This document shows, in pieces, positions 23,284-35,215 of a stretch of DNA of 64,000 nucleotides. The notes below the pieces were generated by a model. It worked only from the letters and a program-made list of their open reading frames with translations. It made no database searches and was not told where the DNA came from. Position 1 is the first letter of the stretch; every line of letters begins with the position of its first letter. The DNA is taken from positions 153,439,971-153,503,970 of the forward strand of contig NC_081411.1 in NCBI RefSeq assembly GCF_030272615.1, in the 5' to 3' direction. Origin of the DNA: Cryptomeria japonica. Lineage: Eukaryota > Streptophyta > Pinopsida > Cupressales > Cupressaceae. Both the position numbers and the translations under genes were made by a program.

Positions 23284-25033
23284 TGTAGACACCTAAAAAT
23301 GGTCAACGCTTACGAGGTCATACTTTAACATTTGCGCATTGCCTCATTTTAGGTTTTTGCATCGCATTAACATTTCTCCTATGATTCGCACTTGGTTTTT
23401 ATCATTTGCGAACATCGAGTCATTCTTCTACATTCTTCAATCATCTCGTCCTCAAATTTGGTCTTGTCGACAACATTATCCAATCATGATTTTGATCAAA
23501 CTTACCTTGTTGCATCAATGTGCGTGCTAATTTGTCATCATTTTGGACATCGTCAATCCTAATTAGGGTTTTGTCCTCCTGTCAATTTTGCAATTGATTT
23601 GTCATCGATCGTTGTCCTCTTATCAATCTTGTCGATTTATCATCAATCCTTCAATCTTGTCGTTTAACGATCGAGTTGTCATCGATCTTTATCATTATCA
23701 ATCTTGTCATTTGTGATCAATTTGTCATTGATCGTGGTCATTTTTAATCTTGTCATCTTGCAATCTATTTATCATCAATCCTTGTCCTTTTGTCAATTTT
23801 GTCATTTTGTGATCATTTCGTTATTGATCATTGTCTGTCTCAATTATGTCAATTTGGAGCAATTTGTCATTGTTCCTCGTCAATTGGCGCATTTTCTTAA
23901 TCAAATCATTTTGTCGCACTGGTCATTTATCAATTCAAAATCATGATCGAATCGACATTAATTATCTTCAATCAAGACCTAATTGTCATTTTCGCATTCC
24001 TAATTCATCTTCTAGGGTTTTATGATTTATTCATTTAACCTAATTTGTCATTTCTTCCTCTAGGATTACTAAATTATTTATTAATCCTAGGTCTTCTCAT
24101 TACAATTAAATCTTTATTTAATTGGCTAATTATTCTTCCTCTTGTAAATTAATTAATAAATGACAAATTGTTAATTAATTTACCTAATTTCTTCTAATTC
24201 ACTAAATTCTAATTTCCATCAATTTCTAATTCCTAATTTTCATCAATTTCAATTTTCTAATTTTCTAATCTTTCATCAATTTTCCCTCTTTGTGAATTAT
24301 TAATAAATGAAAAAATTATTGATTAATTCACTAATTTCTAATTTTTATTAATTTCCATCAATTCCTAAATTCTTAATTCTCTAATTTCCTAATTTTTTAA
24401 TTTTTAATTTTAATTTCCTCCTATTTCTCTCCTAAATTTATGGACATGACATAGAAATTTGTCATAGAACTTGTCTTGACATAGAAATTTGTCATAGAAC
24501 TTGTCTTGACATAGAAATTTATCATAGAATTTGTCTTGACATAGCAATTTGTCATAGAATCTGTCTTAAAATGTCATAAGCCTTTTTGCATAGCAACATG
24601 TCATAACTTTTCTATTCTTGATTTGAATTTCTATTCGAATCACTATCATGCTAATTTCTCCATTTCTCCAATTTCTCTATAAATTGGATGGTCTTCGTCA
24701 ATCAAATCCTTAGTTCCTATCAGACTAATGAACTTATGCTTCTAGTACTCTTGAGCTTTTCATCAATCTTGCTTTCAATTGTATGTGCACTTGTAGGTGA
24801 GATCCACAAATCCATTGAAGAGGAAAGAAGAACAATGGAGCCGCATGGAAGGAGCATTCAATTCTGCATTTGGTTTGCATAATCTTTCATTTTGAATGCT
24901 TTGTTTTCATATCTCTATTGAGTGTGCTTAGGATTAGGTTCATTTGCAATGAGTGCTCTCATTATTGAGTTATCATGTCTTGTGTTTTGATTGATCTACT
25001 TATCTTGTGATGATTCCTAATTCCAATGCTACA
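23284..25033 (+). repeat. Tat element 5' LTR (1750 bp)
   Basis: Begins TGTAGACACC and ends AATGCTACA, followed by the PBS. About 98% identical to the 3' LTR: roughly 30 substitutions counted by eye, mostly C/T or G/A, plus a few short indels including one of 8 bp. Contains TTGTCAT-rich sequence, AATTTCTAATTCC-type repeats, a 30-bp tandem repeat (24448-24567) and a TATA-like CTATAAATTGG near 24677. Confidence 0.95.
24448..24567 (+). repeat. 30-bp tandem repeat in the Tat LTR (4 copies)
   Basis: Unit GACATAGAAATTTGTCATAG followed by AACTTGTCTT, repeated from 24448, 24478, 24508 and 24538 with the last copies diverged. The same array is in the 3' LTR from 40671. It lies just upstream of the TATA-like box, so it is in U3, where enhancers usually are. 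Confidence 0.9.
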
Positions 25034-25038
25034 TTAAT

Positions 25039-25056
25039 TGGTGAACCTGATGTGAA
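25039..25056 (+). promoter_or_regulatory. Tat element primer-binding site
   Basis: TGGTGAACCTGATGTGAA five bases after the LTR end. It matches the sites of C and F (TGGTGAACCCGACGT) except for C/T changes. The priming tRNA was not identified. Confidence 0.75.
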
Positions 25057-27100
25057 TACTAACCTTCTAACCCTTTTACTGTGTTTTGGAGTGCCTCTAA
25101 GTTGATTTGCAGGTCAAAAACCCAAAAACAGGGCCGTGCAGTGCATTCTGGACACTTCTGTGCTTGTGTGAAGCATTCTGTGCCTGTGTTGAGCATCTTG
25201 CGCCTATGTATGCAACATTCTGCGCCTGTGTCATGAGTTCTGCGCTTGTGTAAAGTCCAGGACAGAGGTGAAAAATGCAGTGTTTACTTGAAATTTTTGG
25301 TGTTTTTGCATTTTGTTTTCTGTGCTTTGGATTTTGGTACTAATTATTTGTGCAGAATCTTGGCATACGCATGGCAAAGACTATAAATCAAACTACTAAC
25401 ATGTGTTATGCAGAATCGATGGTCAAAGACAACAAATCAAACCTCTAACTTGGGTTTTGCAGGTTGCCTTGGAGAAACAACCAAACTGTGTGTTTGAGAT
25501 TTTTAATTAGGCACTTAGTGATTTATAAATAGGTGGGAATGAACATTTGTTTGCTTTGATTGTTAAGTGTGACATTGGAGTAGGAGAGTATGCTCTCATC
25601 CTTCTTAGGGTGATCAGAAATCCAGATCTTCGATACCATGCTTGTGTTGTTGATTGAGTGTCTCCATTAGAGGGCCTGCCTTCCCGACCACTTTGCTTTT
25701 GCAAGCAAGTGATAATCGTGAGAAGGGAACGACCCAAAGTGAGTACAACTAGAATTCCTTGGCATTCTAACTCACTATAAAAAAATACCCGATGAGCGAA
25801 AGCTTTGAAGGAAGTGTTATGTGGGAATTGCAGTTACTTGGGAAGTGATGACCCTTGGACTCTTTCTCATATCAACATCTAAGTAGGGCCTCTTGGTCTA
25901 AATCGCGCTTACGCGACTACATTTGTTTGGTATCTTGATGGGCTTAATGTCTCAATCTTGCTTGCATGACATCAAGGAGTAATGCTTAACAGAAATCCTT
26001 ACTACATACCTTGTTTTTAGAGGCCAAAAACCCTTCTAGTTGCTTGAGAAGGACAAATTCGGATACTTGGAAGAGATACTAAGTTCGCCATGGGGAGATT
26101 CCATGGGGACTGATGCTTGGCTGCCCTGAGAAGTGAGTGTCGTGGAGGGGAGCTCGTGGGGTCAAGCATCTATGTATTCTCCTTGAATCCCATAATGAGT
26201 CTACCTCTCAAGTACCTAATGTCTTTGCCTACCCTAGGGAATGTGGAAATGAGCATGATTGTCTTGAGTCTAAGTTGTAACATCTTGTATTCTTTGATTG
26301 TCAAAAGTTGAATTGCATCTCATTTCAAAAGCAAAACAAATTGATCTAACATAAGATTAAACATAAGAGACATTCATCCAACAAAAATTCAACAAGATTC
26401 AAAGATCATCTTCTTCAAACATGGTTATCCAACATTGTTCAAAAACTTGTCTCAACATTTATGTCACTTACATTTAGGTTCATCCTAGGTTGCATTTTGC
26501 AAAGTCATTGTCAAATACCAAGGTTAGGTTTCACCTAAGTCATACTCCTTTTGCATATCAATAAGAGTCATCCACTTGCATGTGTCCTCTTGCATTAAAG
26601 TCATATCATTGTCATACATTTATATTTGCATACCCTAAGTCTCTTCACTAAGCTTAGGTCATTATCATATCATATTAGGGTCATTTGCATAGTAATTGTC
26701 CCTTAGCATATAGTGTCAAAACTAGGTTTTGTCATACTTGAGTAATGCAAATCTTTGATACAACCCTAAGTCATTGTTAAGAAGTTTAGACCTTATCAAA
26801 TCTTTTGTCCTTTTGTCATCAATATCATTTGGTCAAACCTAGCTTAGTATCCAAGCATATAGGGGAGACTTTGTCATTTGTCCTTTTGTCACTTGGTCCT
26901 TTTGTCCTTTGAGGTCTAGACATCATTTCAATTTCCTAAGGGTCTCATTTTTAGATTTGCATTTCAAAAGTTTGTCAAAATCTTCAAAAACAACCAAAAA
27001 CATAGGTTGCATTTGCATCTATTTTGTTTGCATTTAGTTGCATATCATATATTATCCTTCAAAAATTCCAAAAAAAAACAAAAACATTTGCATAAGTGAC
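25057..27100 (+). other. Tat element 5' leader with TGCGCYTGTGT repeats
   Basis: About 2 kb with no convincing gene. 25155-25252 contains five copies of TTCTGTGCTTGTGT / TTCTGCGCCTGTGT about 20-27 bases apart. The same word recurs in both orientations near the antisense gene at 38880-38975. The rest (26300-27000) is AT-rich with TTGTCATTT and CATTTGCAT words. Confidence 0.7.
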
Positions 27101-28792
27101 ATGCCTGTTGAGACAAGATCACAATCTAAGAAGATGGGTGAACCAATGTATCAACCCATGGACAACATAGCAAATTCGCAGTTTCAAACAAGTCAAACAG
27201 TGCAAGCTGAAGGTTCATCAAACACATCTCTACCACCATATGGAACGGTTCAACTCGGACCACCACCATTATATGAACCATTGTTTGTACCTATGAAACC
27301 AGGACAGGGGAGTGTCCCACCTACTCCAAGAGGAAGTCCACCTTTCGATTGGAATCAACCAAACTTGCAACATGACATTCAAACTCAAACGTTATATGAA
27401 GAACAAACTTTTTCGCAAGGATTTGGTTCAGATCAAGGCATCCAACAAGAAGCGAATCCAAATGTCCAACCAGATTCTTCATCTGATTCTGACACTTCTG
27501 ATGATGTTGACGTGTTCTTTCAAGATCCAAAAATGACAAAAAAGATGGATAAGTTCTTGAACAAGGTCTTTAAGATGTTTCCACAAAAGTATCTTAACAT
27601 GATGAGTAATGTGACCTCTTCAAGTGAACAAATCAATGTGCAAGAACAACAAGGCGCTGAGTTGTTAAGTTTCTCTCCGCATCCAAATGAAGAAAATGCA
27701 CAACAAGCAACTCAATCTACCTTGATGAGCAAACGTGCTTCAAAGGCATTGATAGTGACTATTCCTCAAAAGTCACCATTTGAGATGATAAATAATCCAT
27801 TATTCAATACAATGCCTGTAATACAAGATCAAATGAAGACCATGCAAATATCGACAATGGTTCCTCAACAAGAAGTGGTTCCTCACATGCATAAAATTGG
27901 ATCAACATCTAAGATACAAGAAAGTTTCACAACTGGAATGGCTAATGTCAATAATGTCCAAAGCAATTCCACGATGCAACAAAGTTCTTATGTCCCGCTA
28001 AGTTCAATATCTTTGCCAAACACTATTGCGACAGATCCTTCGATAATGGCTACACAAAGAGCTACGGGTAGTGGTTTGCACCACCAACAATTGTTGCAAC
28101 AATTGAATAATATACAAAAAGTGCAATCGAAGGTACAAACAAGCAATGTACCACAAAAACAAGTTCGCATTCGACAACAAATTGCAGCGCCTTCGCTACC
28201 ATTACAAGTTAATGCAAACTTGCAACCATCACAATGGATTGGACAAACAACACAGCAAGTTAATGCAAGTGCTATACCCCATCCTAAGGAGAAGCAACGA
28301 AAACCATCTAAACAAAGTTTTTTACAAATGATGGGATATACACCGCGACAACAATTGGCACAAAGTCAACAAATTCCAATTCGTCAGCACCAACAACATG
28401 TGCCACGGCAAGCAAGTTATCCTACTTCACAACCACAATTGGCGCCTATGCAATATCAATCTAGGCTCCAAGAAGCACAACAACAAGGTCAATATCAAGG
28501 CATAGCACAACCGCAACAACAAGAGATGAACCAAAAACTTTATATGCAGGAGATGCCAAAAATGACCATTGCAGAGTATCAACAACCGATCGAAAATGCG
28601 ATATATCAACAAAGAATACCAACTGGGATTAATGATGGACCTCTACAATCTGATACAATTGCGCAACAACTTGAGAAGTTGCAACGAAAAGTTGACGCAT
28701 TAGAAACTAAAGGAACAAAGAAGTTGTATACCGATCAAGATTTATGTCCTAATCCATTTGACAAGAGTGTATACATGCCTCCTTTTTCCTAA
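27101..28792 (+). CDS. Tat element gag, N-terminal part
   Basis: The first plausible ATG is at 27101 (MPVETRSQSKKMGEPMYQPM). The ~560-residue product is low-complexity and very rich in Gln, Pro, Ser and Asn, with an acidic stretch (DSSSDSDTSDDVDVFF). No folded domain is obvious until the end (LEKLQRKVDALETK, then CPNPFDKSVYMPPF). It stops at 28790-28792 because of one extra T in the run 28783-28787. The next frame continues the protein, so this is the front of a single gag. Structural protein of the virus-like particle. Confidence 0.8.
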   Translation: MPVETRSQSKKMGEPMYQPMDNIANSQFQTSQTVQAEGSSNTSLPPYGTVQLGPPPLYEPLFVPMKPGQGSVPPTPRGSPPFDWNQPNLQHDIQTQTLYEEQTFSQGFGSDQGIQQEANPNVQPDSSSDSDTSDDVDVFFQDPKMTKKMDKFLNKVFKMFPQKYLNMMSNVTSSSEQINVQEQQGAELLSFSPHPNEENAQQATQSTLMSKRASKALIVTIPQKSPFEMINNPLFNTMPVIQDQMKTMQISTMVPQQEVVPHMHKIGSTSKIQESFTTGMANVNNVQSNSTMQQSSYVPLSSISLPNTIATDPSIMATQRATGSGLHHQQLLQQLNNIQKVQSKVQTSNVPQKQVRIRQQIAAPSLPLQVNANLQPSQWIGQTTQQVNASAIPHPKEKQRKPSKQSFLQMMGYTPRQQLAQSQQIPIRQHQQHVPRQASYPTSQPQLAPMQYQSRLQEAQQQGQYQGIAQPQQQEMNQKLYMQEMPKMTIAEYQQPIENAIYQQRIPTGINDGPLQSDTIAQQLEKLQRKVDALETKGTKKLYTDQDLCPNPFDKSVYMPPFS

Positions 28793-29830
28793 GCATTTTG
28801 AGGCACCCAACTTTGAGAAATATAGAGGGAATGGCAATCCAAAAGATCATATTCGAGCATTTTACGCGGCATGCACAGAAGTAAGCTATGAGGAGACATA
28901 TTTAATGCGATTATTTGCACGAAGTCTCACTAGACAAGCTATGGATTGGTATTCACATCTGCCAGGAAATATAAAGACTTGGTCAGAACTGGTGCAAAAG
29001 TTTATATCTCATTTCACATTCAACATCGATAGTGATGTGACTATGTCGGATTTATGCAATACCAAACAAAAGCAAGGTGAACCATTAGTGACCTTTTTGC
29101 AACGATGGCGAAGCTTGTATAGTCGTTCTTCTCTCGATATACCTGAAGAACAGCAAGTGAATCTGTTTATCCAGAATCTGGTCCCAGAAATGATGTATGA
29201 GCTAAAATTGAAAAGTCCTAGTACTATAGAAAAACTCATTAAGAAAGGAATGAGTATTGAAACAACTCTTATAGCTAAAGGAATTATCAAGCTCAATAAG
29301 GACAATGACAACACAAAATATTCAGGGGACAGAAACAGATTTTGGTATAAGAACAAGAACGTCACTAATGATGGTGTTGTTGATGCGAGAGCGGTGCATG
29401 CAAATCAACCCCCATTCACAATTAACAAATTGAGTGTTCCTAACATGTCAACTATGGAACAAAATCAAGCACCAAGGAGTAATGTTACTCAACAGCCGCA
29501 ATATCAACAGCATGCTCAACAGCCACAATATCAGCAAAATGCTCAACAACAGCATACGCAACAATATAATCAACAACAAGGCCAACAACAAAATCAACAA
29601 CGCAAACCCTTCCGATCGCGGGATTGGCCTCCTCGACAGTTTACGCCATTGGGAGAGCCTATTGAATCAGTAATGAAGCAATTAATACAAGCAAAATTTA
29701 TCAAGCTACCAGATATTAAAGTAGAACCAGCGGTAAAGCCGCATTGGTGGAATGATAATGCGTACTGTGAGTATCATCGGTCCAAAGGACATAAAACTGC
29801 TCATACATTGATCATACCATTTTCAAAACT
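28758..29830 (+). CDS. Tat element gag core and broken zinc knuckle
   Basis: Continues gag after the one-base frameshift: FPKHFEAPNFEKYRGNGNPK, then RLFARSLTRQAMDWYSHLPG and TWSELVQKFISHF, the Retrotrans_gag core. A Gln-rich stretch follows, then HWWNDNAYCEYHRSKGHK. The knuckle should be CX2HX4HX4C, but the last cysteine is missing and the frame changes within about 40 bases. A small deletion therefore lies near 29800. The frame starting at 29834 carries on into protease. Confidence 0.85.
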
Positions 29831-29833
29831 CCT

Positions 29834-32800
29834 TTGCTTGATCATGACAAGGGCAAAGCATCCTCTTCTAATTCTGCTCAAACGGCCAATTATGCAAATA
29901 CCGGTTATCACAATGTTATTAATTGTTTTCATGCGTCAAATGAGTATGTATCCACCTTGAGAATAAAAGGACAAGATCCTTCTTGTGCGGTCACCACTCA
30001 TCGATCCAAAATAGTGGTGAAAGGAGCTCCTGCCGCTCCTCCCAAACCAATTCCTACAAGTCAGTATAATCTTTTGGATCATCTAGGAAAAACACCTGCA
30101 CAAATATCCATTCTATAGTTGTTGAAAATGTCTCCCATGCATCGTGCAGTCCTAGATAAAGCTTTGACTAAGTCCACTGTCCCAACAGATATTGATGTTG
30201 ACCAATTTCAAGCACGGATTGGACATTTAGCCATTTCCCAAAGTGTCGCATTTTTTGATAGTGATATCTCACCTGATAAGCTTCCCCATAATGACCCTTT
30301 GCACCTAGAAGTCTTTGTCCATAATTACAAAATCCGGCGAGTCTTGATAGATGGTGGAGCAAGTCTTAATATCTGTACCTTGAGAGTGGTCATTGGCCTT
30401 GGATATACAAAAAATGACATTGATGCTTCCAAAAGGATAACGATCAAAGCTTATGATGATGCTGAACGCCCATCCAAAGGGATAATTACACTGCCTATCA
30501 GAGTTGGTCCCGTGATGGAAAACACTTTCCTACAAGTCCTAGACCTTGACCTCCCTTATAATATGATCCTTGGTTGTCCATGGATCCATGCCATGAAAGC
30601 GGTTCCATCCACTTATCATCAATGTCTAAAATATCCTTACAATGGAACTGAGATAACAATTCCAAGAGATCCTAATCCATTTCAATTCTGTGCTACCTTA
30701 AAGGATACTCCTCGGCAGCAGGTCCCAGTCAATAGAGAGGCCAAATCAGACAGTTATGTGGATCCCAATGCATTGTTAGATGCTGTCAAAGGAAAACTGA
30801 AGATACAAGACCAAGGGTGTGGAGAATATTCAATGGACCAAACATTCCTCATTGGGAATTTGCCGATGTCTCCAAAATCATATGGAAAACCACATTTATT
30901 GCAAAAGGAACCCAAGGTCATTATTCAGTATCAGCCTCCTACTACATTTGCAAGATGGGGAGAACTTGACAAAGAAACTATAGATGATGGTGTCATAGAT
31001 TGGCTCTATAAAGATCCAACTGAAGCCCCACCTGTCAAGCTGCCAATGGAATTATATGGCAAAGGATTTACTATGCTGCAAAAGAAAGGATACGATGGCT
31101 GCAGTGGCTTAGGCCTGAACAACAATGGAAGGCTAGAACTTGTCATGCCTACAAGGCGACCCCCAACTTTAGGGTTAGGTTTTGTACCGTTACGAATTGG
31201 ATCCACATCTACCAAAAGGTCCACGTGTCGAAAAGGGCATGATTCGGACGATGAAATAACACCTGAGGATACCCGACCCGAGACTGATTCTAATGAATGG
31301 GAGTGGAGTTCTTTTTCATCCAGCTCCTATGCCCTTGACAATATCTTCATTGACCCTGATAACTTGCCTATGGAGGATAAACATGAAATACCTCATCTTC
31401 CTAAAACATGTCCTCGTGCTTGGATAGAATCATTTTGGGATCCAAACTCCAAATCCGACACAAGCAGTTCAGATAGTGACACCACAGACATTCACATTTT
31501 TACCATATCAGCCCTCTCTATCCTTACAATCAATGATGACATGCCCCTCATATATCCCCAACTTATCCAATATGACCAACAAGAACCGCTCACGTTGGAC
31601 TATTTTCAAAATGACGAAGCAATTGCAGAGTTCCTGGGACTACGGGAAGGCATACCGCAGCGCGATCATAAGGCAGGATTTGCTATTGACCTGGATTCAA
31701 CGGCATATTTTGGGGAGTCAACTCCCTCTTCTAGTCATGAAAAAGAAAAAGAAAAAGAAAAAAATCAAAAGAATAGATCTTTGAGTGAAAACCGTAAGGC
31801 ACTCTCTGATCATACAAAAGTAAAAATAAAAGACATACCTGTGGGTGAAAACCTTTCTGAGGCACCCAAAGGTGGAAGAGTGGACGTACCCCTATCAATT
31901 CAGGATAAATCCACATTGTTGGTAGAGATGACCGAGGAAATCAATTTGGGTACACCTGATAACCCTAAGGTCATTCACTTTGCTGCCTCCTTGTCAAAAC
32001 AAGAGAAGATTGATTTTCTTAATTTCTTTCTAGAGAAGAAGATCAGCTTTGCGTGGTCCTATGCAGACATGCCTGGCCTCGATCCCGAGTTAGTTCTTCA
32101 TCATTTGCCATTGAAAGCAGATGCTAAGCCCGTCAAACAAAAGCTTAGAAAGATGCATCCTCAGGTGGCTCTTTTGGTCAAAGTGGAATTGAAAAAATTA
32201 CTAGATGTGGACTTCATCAGACCTATTGATTATGCAGACTGGATTTCAAATCTAGTACCAGTTAGCAAAGTAACTAGGGGCATCAGAATCTACACAGATT
32301 TCAGGGACCTCAATAAAGCATGCCCTAAGGATGATTTTCCATTGCCAAACATAGACATCATAGTGGACATGACGGCTGGATATGAGATGCTTTCACTAAT
32401 GGATGGTTTCTCCGGTTACAACCAAATCCGCATTGCACCTGAAGATCAACATAAGACCGCATTCACATGTGCTTGGGGCACCTATTGCTGGAACGTGATG
32501 CCTTTTGGTCTCAAAAATGCCGGTGCAACATATCAAAGAGCAATGATGACAATCTTTCATGATTTCATGCATACTTTGATGGAGGATTATGTGGATGACT
32601 TGTTATGCAAATCTGTTACCAGAGATAGTCATCTAGCCATCTTGGGCCCAATCTTTGACAGAATGGAGACCTACAAACTCAGGCTCAATCCAAAAAAGTG
32701 TGTCTTTGGTGTTACAACTGGCAAATTACTCAGATACATTGTTTCTCACCAAGGCATCGAGGTCGATCCCGCCAAGGTCAAAGCAATCATGGATATGCCT

Positions 32801-33976
32801 CCACCTTCCAACCTCTGGCAATTAAGAAGTCTGCAAGGAAAGCTCCAGTCAATTCGTCGCTTCATAGCTCAGTTGGTCGACAAATGTCATCCATTCCAAC
32901 ATCTACTGCACAAAGGTGTCACTTTTAAATGGACTGAGCAATGTCAATCAGCTTTTCAAGCTCTCAAAGACTATTTGTTGTCGCCACCCATCCTAATGCC
33001 TCCTATCGAAGGAAAGCCCTTTTTATTGTATATCTCTGCAACTAAAACAGCATTAGGCATTCTCTTGGCCCAACAAGATGAGAATGGCAAAGAGCGAGCT
33101 ATTTACTATATCAGCCGGACACTGGTAGGATATGAGCTAAATTATTCAACTATTGAAAGGGCATGCTTAGCAGTGGTATTTGCAACACAAAAGCTCCAAC
33201 ATTATATGCTAAGCCACCAAACATTGTTGATTGCCAAAATTGATCCTTTAAAATATTTGCTCAGCCGAGTAGCTTTGACAGGTCACCTAGCAAAATGGGT
33301 CATGATTCTCAGTGAATTTGACATTGAGTATATGGAGCGAAAGGCGATAAAAGGACAAGTCATAGCAGATCAACTGGCAGATGCTCCTATTTCAGACGAT
33401 CATCCCCTGTTGACTGATTTCCTAGATGAATCAGTCTTTTCTCTCACACCATCTAATGAATGGAAGTTATACTTTGATGGGTCCCACACCAAGTTCGGAT
33501 CCAGCGCAAGCATTTTGTTTGTCACCCCTCAAGGTGATGCTATTCCAAAGTCCTACAGAATAACTTTCCAATGTACCAATAACATTGCAGAGTATGAAGC
33601 ATTGGTTACAGGACTTCGAGTGGCAGTCCACTGGAATATCAAGCATTTGCAAGTCTATGGAGATTCTCAACTAGTCATCCGACAAGTGAATGATGACTAC
33701 GAAACAAAAGATGAAAAGCTTATTCCTTATAAGCACATGGTAGACTTCTTCAAAACAAAATTCATAGCTATCCATTTTAGTCAAGTGCCAAGAATGCAAA
33801 ACAAGTCGGCAGATGCGATGGCTACAATCGCTTCTATGTTGAATATACCTCATAATATAGACAAGTGTGAATTCCTGGTCGAGCAATTGCTAGTCCCCTC
33901 TTTTGACATTCTGACAGCTGACGTGATGTGCATTCTTGTTGGTCCCAATTCCCATTGGTACAATGACATATATTAG
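29834..33976 (+). CDS. Tat element polyprotein: protease, G-patch, RT, RNase H, second RNase H
   Basis: One frame with a TAG at 30116-30118. Counting residues from 30119: protease RRVLIDGGASLNICT (~73); G-patch YGKGFTMLQKKGYDGCSGLG (~308); Lys/Glu microsatellite (~540); RT with TDFRDLNKACPKDDFPLPNI (~723), FGLKNAGATYQRAM and YVDD (~823); RNase H with FLLYISATKTALGILLAQQD (~966). A second RNase H has YFDGS, AEYEALVTGL, YGDSQLVIRQV and KSADAMA (~1117-1240). The dual RNase H marks the Tat lineage. All catalytic landmarks are present; TAG codons at 30116 and 33974 would block translation. An adjacent integrase completes pol. Confidence 0.92.
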
Positions 33977-35215
33977 TATTTGAAATCCCAGACCTTACCA
34001 CCTAACCTTTCTGCTAACCAACGCCGAGCCTTTATTCGACAAGCAGCCAAATATGTCATCATCGCCGACACCCTTTACCGCCGTTATTTTGACCATACCC
34101 TCCTCAGGTGTTTGGATTCTGACGAAGCACAAACGACTTTACACGAGGTTCACGATGGTATATGTGGGGGCCATTTCAATGGTCTTAGCTTAGCCAAAAA
34201 GTTGATTCGTGCTGGGTATTATTGGCCCACTTTGGAAAAGGATGTTCATGATTTTGTTAAAAAGTGCTACAAGTGCTAGATCCATGGAAATTATATTCAT
34301 GCACCAGCTCAAGAACTTCATTCAGTTATATCTCCATGGCCCTTTTCTCAGTGGGGTTTGGATCTTATCGACAAGATTCAGCCAACATCTGCAAATGGAC
34401 ACAAGTTCATTATTACAGCTACAGAATATTTTACAAAATGGATTGAAGCCATCCCCATGACCTATATCACTGGTGTCCAAATTTCAAAATTCTTGCTGAA
34501 TTATATCATATGCAGATATGGGGTTCCCCTTGCCATAGTCACAGATAATGGTCAACCCTTCAAGAATAAAGATGTTAAAGAGCTTTGTGAAAAATTTCAT
34601 ATTCAACACCATTTTTCTAGCCCATACTATCCACAGGGTAACGGTCAAGCTGAAGCATCAAATAAAACCATTATCAAGATCCTGAAGAAAGTTGTCACTG
34701 ACGCTGGTCGAGATTGGCACGTACAGTTAAATCCAGCACTATGGGCCTATCGTACTTCTGTCCGCACACCTACTGGCGCAACACCTTATTCTTTGGTGTA
34801 TGGTGCAGAAGCCATTTTACCCTTGGAAGTGGAGATTCCTTCCTTGCGAGTTTCTTTGCAACACCTGATTGATGATGAGACACACAGAGTCTCTTGGTTG
34901 CATCAGCTTGAAATGTTAGATGAAAAGAGTCAAACAGCTCTGACACATTTGCAAGCATACCAAAACCATCTCCGTCGCTCTTATAATAAGAAGGTCAAAG
35001 GGCGACGCTTCGAAGTGGGAGACCTGGTTTTAAAGGCAAATCCCAAGAATGCACAGTCTACTGACGTCATCAAGGGCAAGTTTGAACCTAATTGGGTTGG
35101 GCCTTTCATAGTAACTGCAGCCTATGGCTCGGGGGCATATCAGCTTGCGACTCCAGAAGGTGAACCTCTGTCTGATCCTATTAATAGCATGCATCTTCGC
35201 AAGTACTGGGCATAG
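33977..35215 (+). CDS. Tat element integrase
   Basis: Same frame as the upstream pol, entered after the TAG at 33974. The zinc-binding region has the HHCC pattern (EVHDGICGGHFNGLSL ... FVKKCYKC). A TAG at 34277-34279 follows (CYKC stop IHGNY). The catalytic core has the D,D-35-E triad in GLDLIDKIQ, VTDNGQPF and QAEASNKTI. The C-terminus includes NPALWAYRTSVRTPTGATPY and KVKGRRFEVGDLVLKAN. It inserts cDNA into the genome and makes the 5-bp duplications seen here. Both stops look like mutated CAG. It ends HLRKYWA at 35215. Confidence 0.92.
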
